DNA from: JAEUIE01 sp047602475
Lineage (GTDB): Bacteria; Planctomycetota; Planctomycetia; Gemmatales; HRBIN36
Direction: 5' to 3'
Length of the DNA: 64,000 nt
Assembly (NCBI GenBank): GCA_047602475.1
Contig: JASGHE010000001.1
Span: 124,001 to 188,000 of the forward strand
The position numbers and the translations under genes were made by a program. The notes beneath the pieces are model-generated. The model was not told where the DNA came from and ran no database searches. It saw only the letters and a program-made list of their open reading frames with translations. Of the stretch, positions 37,172 to 47,029 are shown piece by piece (position 1 is the stretch's first letter; every line of letters begins with the position of its first letter).

Positions 37172-38761
37172 GCTCATGGATCACAAGCTGTTCAGTATCG
37201 AACTCACTGCTTGTTTCTTCAGTTTCATTCAAATAAACCGGGATGGTGACGGTGAAGGTCGTACCCTGCCCCAGGGTGCTCTTCAGCACAATATCGCCGC
37301 CCAATAACTTGGCCAGTTCCTTACAGATGGACAACCCCAGCCCACTGCCCCCCTGTTCGCGGGTGAGCACCTGGCTGGTCTGGCGAAACTTCTCGAAAAC
37401 CGCTTCCTGATCCTCCTGAGCGATGCCCACGCCGGTATCGGAAACCACAATGATCAGTTCGTCGCCTTCCACACTGGCTTGAATGCGTATCTGCCCGCCC
37501 TCGGGAGTGAACTTCACCGCGTTGGAAAGCAGATTCCACAATACCTGTCGCAGCTTCTGCGGGTCCTGCCTGAGCGTGGGAATGTTGGCTGCGATATCAC
37601 AGTCCAGGTTCAGACGTTTGTTTTCGGCCTGTTGCCTGAAGATGGCCGCCACTCCTTCGCAGAGATCAGCGAAGTTAAACTCTTCGGGACGGACCTGCAT
37701 CTTCCCTGCTTCAATCTTCGCCAGTTCCAGAACATCATTCAGCAGGTTCAAGAGATGCTTGCCGCTGCCGTGAATGTTCTCGATCCACTTGCGTTGCTTG
37801 TCTGTTAGCGCTGCGTTGTTGAGCAGCTCACTGAACCCGATAATCACTGATAAGGGAGTCCTGAGTTCGTGGCTCATGGTCGCCAGGAAATCGCCCTTAA
37901 GTTGATTGGCGGTATGTAATGCCAGGTTCGCCCGCGCCAGGTCGTCCACGGATCGGTTCAAATGGGTATTCACCTGACGCAGCTCGTCTTCTTTATCCAT
38001 CAGGCTTCGCAACATGCGGTTATAGGCATGCGAAAGATCTTCGAATTCATCGCCCGTTAGAATCTCACTACGAATATTTAACTTGCCCGAAGCGATGGCA
38101 TCACTGACTTCTTTCAAGTGCTTCACTGGCTTGACGATGACATATCGAATGATCAGCCAGCTCCCGGCCGAGAGCAGCAGAGCCGAGATGAGAGCGGTCG
38201 TTATCAGGATGGCTATATTGATGTGTACACGATCAGTAAACTCGATGCCGGGGATGCGCACCGTGACGATTCCCAGGACATCGCCTTCCTGGGCCGCTTT
38301 GGGTTCAACAGTACGATGGCATTGAATGCAGGAAGCCTCTGCGCGAAGAATCATGCGATAGACGTACTTGTTATCGTCAAAGGACGTCAGATGATCGCTT
38401 CCCCCACTTTCAACTTTGTCGAATTTGCCTCGGAGCACTCTAACTTCGTATCAGATGGAACTCGCGGACTAATACTGGTTTCAAGCCTCGAAGCAGGTTT
38501 GATGAACGTCGCGGGAATGTTATCAAACATCGCGCCCAATTCCGGCGCCAACCCTCTTTTTACATGGGCCTGTACCAGAGCCTGCGTCGCGGCGAATCTG
38601 CTGGCCATCTCGGCTTGTTCGTACGCTAAACCCGCTGTACTCCAGCCATACCAGAGGAAGCTGCCTGTGATGAGCAAAAGCGTAGCCAGGCCGAAGAGCA
38701 GTCTGCACTTCCGCTCCAGGTTCGTTTCGCCCATCAATCGTTTCAGCGTCCGATACGACAT
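37131..38761 (-). pseudogene. Sensor histidine kinase with DUF3365-like heme-binding sensor, one apparent frameshift
   Basis: About 543 residues once one base is added near 38449-38451, which gives SDYEVRVLRGKFDKVESG. Domains in order: a membrane helix (about 22-40), a periplasmic sensor of the DUF3365/Tll0287 type with the heme c motif CIQCH, a second helix, HAMP, HisKA with the phospho-acceptor in MSHELRTPLS, and HATPase (NLLSNAVKFTPEGG, DTGVGI, GSGLGLSI). It may sense redox state or gas through bound heme. No response regulator lies beside it. The 3' end overlaps a convergent gene by 41 bp. Confidence 0.85.
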
Positions 38762-38899
38762 GGCACTCCAGCGCCGGCAATCTCATCATCGCTTAACAGG
38801 ATAGCAAAGTTCCTCCCAGACTGGCAATGCAGGTCGTCCCCCGATGCCAGCCCCTTGCCCGAATCTCTACACTACTATCGATACACCAAAGGAGTCCGC

Positions 38900-39655
38900 A
38901 TGAGTAGTCCATTAGTAGGCCGAGTGGCATTAGTGACCGGAGCCTCACGTGGTTTAGGCGCATCGATAGCTCAAAAGTTAGCTCAGGCCGGTGCCGCCGT
39001 CGCCGTCAATTACTTTGCCAGCCCCGACAAAGCGGAACGGCTCTGCAACGATATTCGCAAGGCTGGGGGTAAAGCAGCCTCGTTCCCCGGCGATGTGCGT
39101 GACGAAAAGGTGATCAAGACCCTGGTCGCCCAAACGGAGAAAATGTTCGGCCCCATCGATATCGTCGTTCCCAACGCCACCGGACCCCAACCCTTTATCA
39201 AAATCGAAGACCTTACCTGGCAAGCATGCCTTGATCAGTTGGATTTCTTCGTCAAAAGCCCGTTGTATCTGGTTCAAGCCGTGTTGCCGGGGATGAAGCA
39301 ACGCAAGTTTGGCCGAATTATCAACATCGGCTCCGAGGTGTTTGAAAAGGGCGTGCCCGAGTTTTCACAATATGTTGCCGCCAAGGGCGCTCAGTTAGGC
39401 CTGACCCGCTCCTGGGCGATGGAACTCGCCAAGTGGAATATCACCGTCAATCTGGTCGCTCCCGGCTGGATTCCCACCGAACGCCATGTGAACGATTCGC
39501 AAGTGCTCAAGGACGCCTACGCCAAAGCGGTACCGATGGGCCACATGGGTGTTCCCGATGACATTGGCGATGCGGTTGCCTTCCTCGCCTCGGATACAGC
39601 CAAGTTCATCACCGGGCAGAAGCTCTCCGTCAACGGTGGCAACACGCTGGAATAA
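38900..39655 (+). CDS. Short-chain dehydrogenase/reductase, FabG-like
   Basis: A 251-residue NAD(P)-dependent oxidoreductase. The cofactor motif is TGASRGLGASIA, followed by VPNATG in place of NAG, and a catalytic YVAAK after FSQ. The end has FITGQKLSVNGG, typical of FabG-type enzymes. Catalytic Ser is likely in INIGSEVFEKG. The substrate is unknown. The ATG at 38900 is preceded by AAAGGAG. A TPR protein gene follows 5 bp after the stop. Confidence 0.9.
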   Translation: MSSPLVGRVALVTGASRGLGASIAQKLAQAGAAVAVNYFASPDKAERLCNDIRKAGGKAASFPGDVRDEKVIKTLVAQTEKMFGPIDIVVPNATGPQPFIKIEDLTWQACLDQLDFFVKSPLYLVQAVLPGMKQRKFGRIINIGSEVFEKGVPEFSQYVAAKGAQLGLTRSWAMELAKWNITVNLVAPGWIPTERHVNDSQVLKDAYAKAVPMGHMGVPDDIGDAVAFLASDTAKFITGQKLSVNGGNTLE

Positions 39656-39660
39656 GCTCA

Positions 39661-40884
39661 ATGCGATCAGTTCAACACAACCTGTGGCAGTGTGGACGGC
39701 TCCTCGTCTGCATGATCGTCCTGACTTCCCCGGCACAGGCCGGCATCCACATCTCTACTGAGAAGCTGGCACCGGTCGCTGAACTGTCCGAGTTTCCCGC
39801 ACAACTGCGTTTCCTGCGTGGCTATGGTCCGCCTGATGTGACGATGGGGAGCAAACCCACCACCCAGCGGCTCGACTTCCTCGCCAAGGTCGAAGCCCTT
39901 CGAGCCAAGGGCAAACTCACCCCCGATGAGATCGCCGACCTGGGCGGGTATCTCATCTATCTGAAACTGACCTCGCCGAAGCAGCCTCCCTTTGAGGAAG
40001 CAGTCTCGGTCATGGAACCAGCCATGCGGGCAAACCCTCGTCACTTCGCCCTGGCTGCTAACCTCGGAACCGCTTACCAACTGACGGGGCGGCTCGATGC
40101 AGCCGAGCGTTGCCTGCAAACCGCTGTCGATCTGGCCCCTGCCCCGCTGCGGGATATGGAACAGCTCCAACTCCGCCTAGTGCAGCGTCGGCTGCGGGAA
40201 AACCTGACACGTGGCGCTCAGCCTGATCTTGATCTACTCTTTGGCAAAGCCGCCGCTCCCTTCCGCTTCGTCGATGCTCGAGGCAACTGGAACTATGGTG
40301 ACCTGGCCGCCGGCGAACTCGACAAGCTGCCTAATAAATCCGCAGCCGATACCACCCGACAAATCCAGCAGCTTTTGATCTGGCTGCCCGATGATGGACG
40401 ACTGCATTGGCAACTCGCCGAATGGTCACTGGTCATGAAGAACCCAAAGCTCGCACTGGAACTCTTCCGTGATGCGGTCGATACCTTCCGCCTGTCACAT
40501 CCTAACCTGAAGCAGCGTCGCGCCCTCGTTCAGGAAGCAATGCACTGGCGAAGCCTGGTCGGTTCCTTTGGCAACAAGCGACAACCCGAAGTCTGGATCG
40601 TGCAGACTCTCGGACAGAGCCTCGTTCCGTTTATGACTTCCGATTCCTTGTCACAAGCACTGGTCGAAGTCTCCTCAGCCATGCCTGCCAAACAGAAACT
40701 CTTCCTCGGCAATGATGCTCTGATGGGCGATAACCCTGCCCAAGCCAAGCCTGAGGTACCCTTCGTTCTGCAACCCTGGCACTGGGTTCTGATAGTTTTA
40801 GGAAGCATGTTGGCTGTGTTCATGCTCTACTGGCAACTGAACGAGTGGTTTACTCGACTGACCAGAAGCAGGAAATCGGCATGA
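39661..40884 (+). CDS. Secreted TPR-containing membrane-anchored protein, unknown
   Basis: A 407-residue protein with a signal peptide (about 1-27, ending in AQA), a TPR-like pair of helices around FALAANLGTAYQLTGRLDAAERCLQTAVDLAP (residues about 120-150), further helical repeats, and a C-terminal membrane helix (about 376-395). The bulk would be periplasmic. Function unknown. Its stop codon overlaps the MFS gene's start in ATGA, a sign of coupled translation. Confidence 0.8.
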   Translation: MRSVQHNLWQCGRLLVCMIVLTSPAQAGIHISTEKLAPVAELSEFPAQLRFLRGYGPPDVTMGSKPTTQRLDFLAKVEALRAKGKLTPDEIADLGGYLIYLKLTSPKQPPFEEAVSVMEPAMRANPRHFALAANLGTAYQLTGRLDAAERCLQTAVDLAPAPLRDMEQLQLRLVQRRLRENLTRGAQPDLDLLFGKAAAPFRFVDARGNWNYGDLAAGELDKLPNKSAADTTRQIQQLLIWLPDDGRLHWQLAEWSLVMKNPKLALELFRDAVDTFRLSHPNLKQRRALVQEAMHWRSLVGSFGNKRQPEVWIVQTLGQSLVPFMTSDSLSQALVEVSSAMPAKQKLFLGNDALMGDNPAQAKPEVPFVLQPWHWVLIVLGSMLAVFMLYWQLNEWFTRLTRSRKSA

Positions 40885-42224
40885 AAGCCACATTCATCCG
40901 CTATCGTGTCCTCGGACTGATGTGCTCCCTGGCCATGATCACGTACCTTGATCGTGCCCTCAACGGCAACGCCAAGAAACCGGTCATGGAGGCTGTGGGC
41001 TACGAAGAAAAAGATTACTTCCTACTCCTCGTTGCCTTCCAACTCGCCTACGCCCTCTTTGAAATCCCCTCCGGCTGGCTCGGCGATACCTTCGGCCCAC
41101 GCAAGACGCTGTTACGCATCGTCCTCTTCTGGTCGTTCTTCCTGGGCCTGATGGCCTTAGCCGGGCTACCTCTCTTCGGCTCTGCAATCAGCATCGGCTT
41201 CTGGGGGCTGGTCGTCATCCAGTTCCTCTTTGGCATGGGCGAGGCCGGCGCGTTCCCCAACATCTCCAAGTCGCTTTATCAATGGTTTCCTGCCTCCGAG
41301 CGAGCTTTCGTGCAAGGTACTGTCTGGTTTTCCTCACGTCTGATGGGCGGCCTCACGCCGTTTGTCTGGATTCTGCTCACGGTCGGGTTGGGCCTCGATT
41401 GGCGATTAGCCATCGGTCTCTTTGCCCTGCTCGGCATCATCTGGGCTGGAGTATTCTTCCTCTGGTATCGAAACAAGCCCGAGGAAGACCCATCTTGCAA
41501 CGAAGCTGAGCGTGAACTGATCCGAGTTGGCAAAGCCAACTCGTCGGGTGGACATGAAGGCGTACCGTGGAAGCATCTCTTCAGCCAGAAGAACCTGTGG
41601 TTCCTCTGTGGCATGTACTTCTGCCAGAACTTCGGCTGGTACTTCCTGATGTACTTCCTGCCGACGTACATGAAGCAGGCCTTTGGGATACAGGCAGGCT
41701 CAACACTCGGCTCGCAACTCAGTGTCGCTCTATTGACCGGTACCCCATTCCTCCTTGGTGGTATCGCCTGCATTCTGGGTGGCATTCTCTCTGACCGCTA
41801 CATCCGCCGCACTGGCAACCGGGCTATGGGACGAAAGCTGTACGGCATGCTGGGCTACGGCGGGTGTGCATTGGCATACGTCGCCGCCATCATGAACCAG
41901 GGAAACCCCTACATCCTCATCGGCTGTATTGCCCTGGTAGGCTTCGGTAACGATCTCACCCTCGGACCGGCCTGGGCTACTTCCCAGGACATCGGCAAAC
42001 GCTACGCCGCCATCATTTCCGGTTGTATGAATATGATCGGCAACCTCGGAGCCGCTTTGAGCAATTACATCACGGGTGTTATCATCCACAAGTACACGAT
42101 TGCCCCCGGTAATGTCGATGATCGAGCCTATACCACCTGCATGATCATGTACGCCACCGCCTACGCCATTGGTGTCGTTTTCTGGTACCTCATCGACGCC
42201 AACAAGCCCCTGGCTGACGACTAG
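40881..42224 (+). CDS. MFS transporter, anion:cation symporter type
   Basis: A 447-residue protein with about 12 helices. The first loop motif is GWLGDTFGPRKTLL (MFS motif A) and GMGEAGAFPNISK follows in helix 4, both typical of the ACS family that imports organic acids such as hexuronates and phthalates. The N-terminal LDRALNGNAKKPVMEAVGYEEKDY also fits. The start at 40881 overlaps the upstream stop (ATGA) and has AGGA nearby. The substrate is unknown. Confidence 0.92.
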   Translation: MKATFIRYRVLGLMCSLAMITYLDRALNGNAKKPVMEAVGYEEKDYFLLLVAFQLAYALFEIPSGWLGDTFGPRKTLLRIVLFWSFFLGLMALAGLPLFGSAISIGFWGLVVIQFLFGMGEAGAFPNISKSLYQWFPASERAFVQGTVWFSSRLMGGLTPFVWILLTVGLGLDWRLAIGLFALLGIIWAGVFFLWYRNKPEEDPSCNEAERELIRVGKANSSGGHEGVPWKHLFSQKNLWFLCGMYFCQNFGWYFLMYFLPTYMKQAFGIQAGSTLGSQLSVALLTGTPFLLGGIACILGGILSDRYIRRTGNRAMGRKLYGMLGYGGCALAYVAAIMNQGNPYILIGCIALVGFGNDLTLGPAWATSQDIGKRYAAIISGCMNMIGNLGAALSNYITGVIIHKYTIAPGNVDDRAYTTCMIMYATAYAIGVVFWYLIDANKPLADD

Positions 42225-42303
42225 TTTTGCAGAACATCCGGGCATTGCAGGGGTTACAATAAGCTAGAGCCTTCTGATACCTTGCTCCCTGCCGTGGTGA
42301 TGT

Positions 42304-44061
42304 ATGAAATCGATCAGCAAGCCCTCCTGGTACCTGGCACTGGTTGCCTCAGGCATAGTCCTTCTCAGTTCGATCCACGCCGACGATAAGAAACCCAAGA
42401 CGCCCGCCAAGAACGACAAGGAATATGGCAAGAAGCTCGAGAACGTCGATATCATCCCCAAGGAATGGCTCTCGACCACGGCAACCAAACTCAGTCCCTC
42501 AGCCATCGACGAGATGCTGAAGAAGCTCCAGTCGCAGGAAGGCTTGAAATACACCGCCCGCACCACCGATGAGCAGTTCGTCCGCCGGGTCTACCTCGAC
42601 CTCGCTGGTAAGCTGCCTGAACCCAACGACATCAAGCAGTTCGTAGCCGACAAGTCGCAAAGCAAACGCAGTGAACTGATCAACCGCTTGCTGGCCAGCG
42701 ACGACTTCAACAAGCACTGGGCCAAATACTGGCGTGATGTCGTCGCCACCCGTGCCACCGAGCAACGCTCCAAGATCAATGAACCGAAGTTCGAAGCGTG
42801 GTTAGCGGAATCGATTCGCAAGAACGAACCCTGGTCAAAGATGGTCAACGAGATGATCACCTCGACCGGCGAGATTCGTTACGCTGGCGGCGATTCTAAG
42901 AAGTCAGACTCCGAAGTCGGTGCCGGTCACTTCCTGCTGACCCACCTCGGCGCCGATGCCAACATCGAACGTGCCGCCGATACCGCCCGAGTCTTCATGG
43001 GTATCCAGATTCAGTGCGCCCAGTGCCACGATCATCCCAACGATATCTGGAAGCGAGAACAGTTCCATGAACTGGTCGCCTTCTATGCCCGCACCAAGGA
43101 TCGGCCCGTCCGCGAAGAGAACCGCATCGTCGGCTTCACTATCTTCAGCTCTCTCGTCGGCGAACACCGCATGCCCGATAAGAACGATCCACAGAAGACC
43201 TACGTCATGCAGCCCAAGTTCCTGACTGGCGAGAAACCCAAGAAAGACCTCAGCGATGAAGATCGCCGTAAACAGTTGAGCCAGTATGTCACTTCTGACA
43301 AGAACTACTGGTTCTACGCCAACATGGTCAACCGGGTCTGGGGCGACCTCATGGGCCAGTCGTTCTACAATCCGGTCGATAACATGGGCCCGCTCATGGA
43401 AGCGACTTACCCCGAAGTGCTTCTCAAGCTCGCTCAGCACTTTAAGGAATCGGGCACCGACATTCGTGATCTCTATCGACTGATCATGAACTCGCAGACA
43501 TACCAGCGTCAGGTCCGGCTCGGCGAGACTGCTGATCAGCACCTCCACTTCGCCGGTAACTATCCTTCCCGCCTGACCGCTGATGAAATCTGGGACTCTC
43601 TGGTCGCTGTCCTGGGGCCGATTCAACAGCCTCAGTTCCGTCCGGGCATGGGCAAGCTCAAAGATCAACCGAAGACTCCTAATCCCGCTGACCGCCTGGC
43701 CCGGCGCTTCGGCTTCGAGGGGCAGTTCAAGGGAGTATTCGCCTTTGATCCCACCGCCAAGCAGGACGAAGTCGAATCAACCATCTCGCAAGCCCTCATG
43801 CTCATGAATCAACCGCAGATTCAGATGAAAATGAAGTATGGCCTCGACACCACGCTGGGCAAGATTCTCAAATCTCACACCAACGACAAGGATGCTGTTC
43901 AAGCAGTTTATCTTCGAGTGCTGGCCCGCTCCGCCACGCCCCGTGAGGAGAAGATCAGCACCGACTACATCCAGAAGTTTCCAGCAAACAACCGCTACGC
44001 CGCCTACGAAGACCTCTTCTGGGTACTCGTTAACTCAGCTGAGTTCCAGACGAAACGATAA
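42304..44061 (+). CDS. DUF1549/DUF1553 domain protein
   Basis: A 585-residue secreted protein. A signal sequence (about 1-26, ending HA) precedes the DUF1549 region (EQFVRRVYLDLAGKLPE, then LLASDDFNKHWAKYWRDV), the central CAQCHDHP motif, and the DUF1553 region (NRVWGDLMGQSFYNPVDNMG, then VLARSATPREEK). The CxxCH motif could bind heme c. Such proteins are present in dozens of copies in planctomycetes, usually next to a DUF1501 gene as here. They have been linked to polysaccharide degradation, without biochemical proof that I know of. Confidence 0.93.
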   Translation: MKSISKPSWYLALVASGIVLLSSIHADDKKPKTPAKNDKEYGKKLENVDIIPKEWLSTTATKLSPSAIDEMLKKLQSQEGLKYTARTTDEQFVRRVYLDLAGKLPEPNDIKQFVADKSQSKRSELINRLLASDDFNKHWAKYWRDVVATRATEQRSKINEPKFEAWLAESIRKNEPWSKMVNEMITSTGEIRYAGGDSKKSDSEVGAGHFLLTHLGADANIERAADTARVFMGIQIQCAQCHDHPNDIWKREQFHELVAFYARTKDRPVREENRIVGFTIFSSLVGEHRMPDKNDPQKTYVMQPKFLTGEKPKKDLSDEDRRKQLSQYVTSDKNYWFYANMVNRVWGDLMGQSFYNPVDNMGPLMEATYPEVLLKLAQHFKESGTDIRDLYRLIMNSQTYQRQVRLGETADQHLHFAGNYPSRLTADEIWDSLVAVLGPIQQPQFRPGMGKLKDQPKTPNPADRLARRFGFEGQFKGVFAFDPTAKQDEVESTISQALMLMNQPQIQMKMKYGLDTTLGKILKSHTNDKDAVQAVYLRVLARSATPREEKISTDYIQKFPANNRYAAYEDLFWVLVNSAEFQTKR

Positions 44062-44063
44062 TA

Positions 44064-44094
44064 AGCTGTCAGCTTTCAGCCGTCAGCGATCAGC
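44064..44094. repeat. Dispersed TCAGC-type intergenic repeat, copy 2
   Basis: Tandem imperfect units (AGCTGTCAGC, TTTCAGCC, GTCAGCGATCAGC) follow a stop codon directly. The stretch is nearly identical in layout to the repeat after tatA at 2951-2981 when that one is read on the minus strand. Confidence 0.5.
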
Positions 44095-44120
44095 ACACAA
44101 TCGATACTCAGGACTTCGCC

Positions 44121-45431
44121 ATGCTTACGCATAACCTCAAACTGCATCTCGCCAACGATGGCCACATCACTCATCGCCGTGATTTCATTAAGCAGGTCGG
44201 CATCGGGGCAGCCGCTTTGGGTGGCCTCTCGTGGATGGATCAGGTGCGTGCTGCCGCCCCGGAACTTCGCAAAAAGGGGATGTCGTGCATCCTGCTCTTC
44301 ATGCGGGGCGGCCCCAGCCAGTTGGAAACATTTGATCCAAAGCCAGGCACCAGCACCGGCGGCCCTACTGAAGCAATCAAGACGGCTGTCTCCGGTATCG
44401 AGATCGCCAAGGGTTGGGAACGCACCGCCAAGCTGATGAACGAGTTCGCCATCATCCGCTCGATGACCAGCAAGGAAGGTAACCACCCCCGTGCTGTCTA
44501 CCAGATGCATACCAGCTACGCTCCGTCGGGCAGCATCAAGTACCCCAGCCTCGGCAGCATGGTCGCCAGCGAAATCGCTGACCCGACCTTCGATCTGCCC
44601 CACTACGTCAGCATCGGTGGCGGCGGTGGGCAAGACGTGACCGGCACCGGCTCCGGCTTCCTCGGCATGAGCTACGCTCCCTTCGCTGTGCAGGACCCCA
44701 ACCGTCTGCCTCAGAACGTCGAACTGCCTACCGGGGTCGATGGCAAACGCCTCAATCGCAGGCTGGGCCTGATGGATGCCCTCAGCAAGGATTTCGCGAA
44801 TGCCGGCGGTCAGTCTCGTGTCGCTGATCAGAAGGCGATCTATCAATCAGCTTCCAACATGGTGTTGTCCCCTCATCTGGCCTCGTTTGATTTGAACAAG
44901 GAAAAGGAGGCTGCTCGTGAACGCTATGGCAGAACACCCTTCGGCCAGGGCTGCCTGATGGCCCGCCGATTGGTCGAAACCGGCGTCACCTTCGTGGAAG
45001 TGGGGCATGGCAACTGGGATACCCACGACGACAACTTCACCAAAACCGCTAAGCTGGCCGGCGAGGTCGATCAGGGCATGTCAGCTCTTATCGCTGATTT
45101 GAAAGAACGGGGCATGCTCGACAAAACCCTCGTCATCTGGATGGGTGAGTTTGGCCGCACCCCGACGATCAATCCCCGCACCGGACGGGATCACTACCCG
45201 CGAGCCTTCAACGTGATGCTAGCCGGTGGTGGCATCAAGGGCGGCCAGGTGATTGGTGCTACGAGCAAGGATGGTAAGGACATCAAGGATCGCCCGGTGA
45301 ACGTTAACGATCTCTTCTGCTCCATCTACCAGGCCCTCAAGATCAACTCCAAGAAGGAAAACATGAGCGGCGTGGGCCGACCCATCAAAGTCGTTGACGG
45401 CGGCACCGCCGTGAAAGAACTGTTTGCATAA
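44121..45431 (+). CDS. DUF1501 domain protein
   Basis: A 436-residue protein of the sulfatase-like DUF1501 family that regularly follows DUF1549/DUF1553 genes. The N-terminus has a twin-arginine-like signal (HRRDFIKQVGIGAAALGGLSW), so Tat export is likely. Family motifs: LLFMRGGPSQLETFDPKPG, VDQGMSALIADLKERGMLDKTLVIWMGEFGRTP and GRDHYPRAFNVMLAGGGIKGG. The fold belongs to the alkaline phosphatase superfamily but activity is unproven. It is followed by a strong terminator. Confidence 0.94.
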   Translation: MLTHNLKLHLANDGHITHRRDFIKQVGIGAAALGGLSWMDQVRAAAPELRKKGMSCILLFMRGGPSQLETFDPKPGTSTGGPTEAIKTAVSGIEIAKGWERTAKLMNEFAIIRSMTSKEGNHPRAVYQMHTSYAPSGSIKYPSLGSMVASEIADPTFDLPHYVSIGGGGGQDVTGTGSGFLGMSYAPFAVQDPNRLPQNVELPTGVDGKRLNRRLGLMDALSKDFANAGGQSRVADQKAIYQSASNMVLSPHLASFDLNKEKEAARERYGRTPFGQGCLMARRLVETGVTFVEVGHGNWDTHDDNFTKTAKLAGEVDQGMSALIADLKERGMLDKTLVIWMGEFGRTPTINPRTGRDHYPRAFNVMLAGGGIKGGQVIGATSKDGKDIKDRPVNVNDLFCSIYQALKINSKKENMSGVGRPIKVVDGGTAVKELFA

Positions 45432-45457
45432 GAGAATAGATCGACATCCAACAAGAG

Positions 45458-45484
45458 CCTACGGGTTTATCCCGTAGGTTTTTT
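45458..45484 (+). terminator. Rho-independent terminator after the DUF1501 gene
   Basis: CCTACGGG pairs with CCCGTAGG around loop TTTAT and is followed by TTTTTT. An almost identical hairpin occurs at 50397-50417. Confidence 0.85.
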
Positions 45485-45609
45485 CATTGATTCAAACCCC
45501 GTCTCAACCCTTGGATCGCAGGCTCGTCACCTCCATAACAACCCACTTCGCCTTGTGAAAACACCTCATCCGGGTATAGTTTCGGACTGACTATTCCCCA
45601 TAGGTGACG

Positions 45610-46953
45610 ATGATGTTCTCCAAGTTCACATTCACTTCCAAACACAAGACGATCCTGGGCTGGGTTCTCGTGATAACCATGCTGAGCTGGGGCGTATTCC
45701 GCATGTCCCGCCGCCTGAGTGACGAACCCTACATCGATTTCAAAGCCTTTTATCTGGCTGCTGAAGCAGCTCGATTGGGGAACAATCCCTACCGGGCCGG
45801 TGACGAAGTCTATGTCTATCCGCCCATGCTCGCCGCCCTGATGTCGCCGCTCAGCATGCTCAACATGACTCAAGCGGCATGGGTCTGGTTTGGACTGACC
45901 GTGGTCGCTACTGGCGGAGCCCTCTGGCTGGTCTGGAGTACCCTCAAGAACAGGCTCAACTGGAAGACCCAGCCTGGCGATTTTATCCTGGCCCTGGGCA
46001 TTACCTTGCTCATCTGGCAAACGCAATGTCGATGGCAGTTTGAGCAGGGTCAAACCGACTGGCTGACCCTGTGGCGCTGGCTGTCTCCTTTGCTGTACTC
46101 GACCGGTATCCCGCCATCGTCGGAATGGCTCTGGGATTCGCCATCAACATCAAGTACATGCCTCTGTTGGTAGTAGGTTATCTGGCCTTCCGTCGCCGAT
46201 GGTCGGCAGTGATTCTGGTCGATGGTGGGAATGGTTGTTTGGGCTTTCATACCTGCACTTGTCTATGGATGGAGCAATAACCTGCTCTATCTCAGCCAGG
46301 GACTCGCAGGACTAGGCAAGCTCTTCGGTGTCGTCATCCCGGAACAGGCTTATTACATCTTCCCGCTGACTTATGATCGCAGCATCACGTTTACCAGTGC
46401 CTGGGCACGCATCGCTGAATCACGGGGCCTGGGGAACGTCTTTATCGCTGGCATGACAGCTCTGACCGCACTCACCGTTCTCGCTATCGGTTGCATCATC
46501 TATCGAACCAGTCAGGTACGACTCTGGAACGGCCGGGGAGGCGTATTCGAAGCCCAGCCAGTCAACCGTGGTATCGTCGCTATGGAATTCTGGCTGTCAA
46601 TCGTTCTGATGCTCACCTTTAGCCTACAAGCCCAAATGCGTCACTTCTACCTGCTGCTTCCGCTGGTGTTGATGACCTCAGGACTGCTGGTTTGTGGTAG
46701 CACGACGAGGATTCGATCACTCGCTCTGACTGGACTTCTGATCGGTGTCGTTGGTTCCATCGGGGCTGATATCTTCAGCTTGTTCGGTGCCCGTGAAAGC
46801 TGGAAGTTCATCAGCGGAGCAGCTGTAAGTACTGTGATTCTGGGTTTCCTGACGCTAATCGCAGGGATTCAGGAAGTGCAGTATCACCAGGCGACTGCGA
46901 CAGGTTCGACTACTGATAATGCACAGGGCGAGCCAACTTTGTTGGCTGCATGA
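45610..46953 (+). pseudogene. GT87 (DUF2029) membrane glycosyltransferase gene with two apparent frameshifts
   Basis: About 447 residues when two indels are resolved: a missing base near 46071 and an extra base near 46215. The product is a polytopic GT-C-type enzyme. The N-terminal part has IDFKAFYLAAEAARLGNNPYR (the acidic first-loop motif) and VYVYPPMLAALMSPLS, then QFEQGQTDWLTL, ALAVSFAVLDRYPAIVGMALGFAINIKYMPLL, and VGMVVWAFIPALVYGWSNN. GT87 enzymes use polyprenyl-phosphate mannose as donor. It converges with a second, intact GT87 gene. Confidence 0.8.
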
Positions 46954-46975
46954 TCAACACGATATTACTAAGCCG

Positions 46976-47011
46976 AACAGCCGAGCAGAATACTGCTCGG
47001 CTGTTTCTTTT
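46976..47011 (+). terminator. Rho-independent terminator after the first GT87 gene
   Basis: AACAGCCGAGCAG pairs perfectly with CTGCTCGGCTGTT (13 bp, 4-nt loop), followed by TTCTTTTC. It lies between two convergent genes and may serve both. Confidence 0.85.
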
Positions 47012-47029
47012 CACCCGATGGGAACCGCT

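Noticed and set aside
46071..46280. Separate 69-residue gene between the two parts of the GT87 gene
   Set aside because: Its sequence continues the GT87 protein on both sides, so it is the middle of one frame-broken gene.
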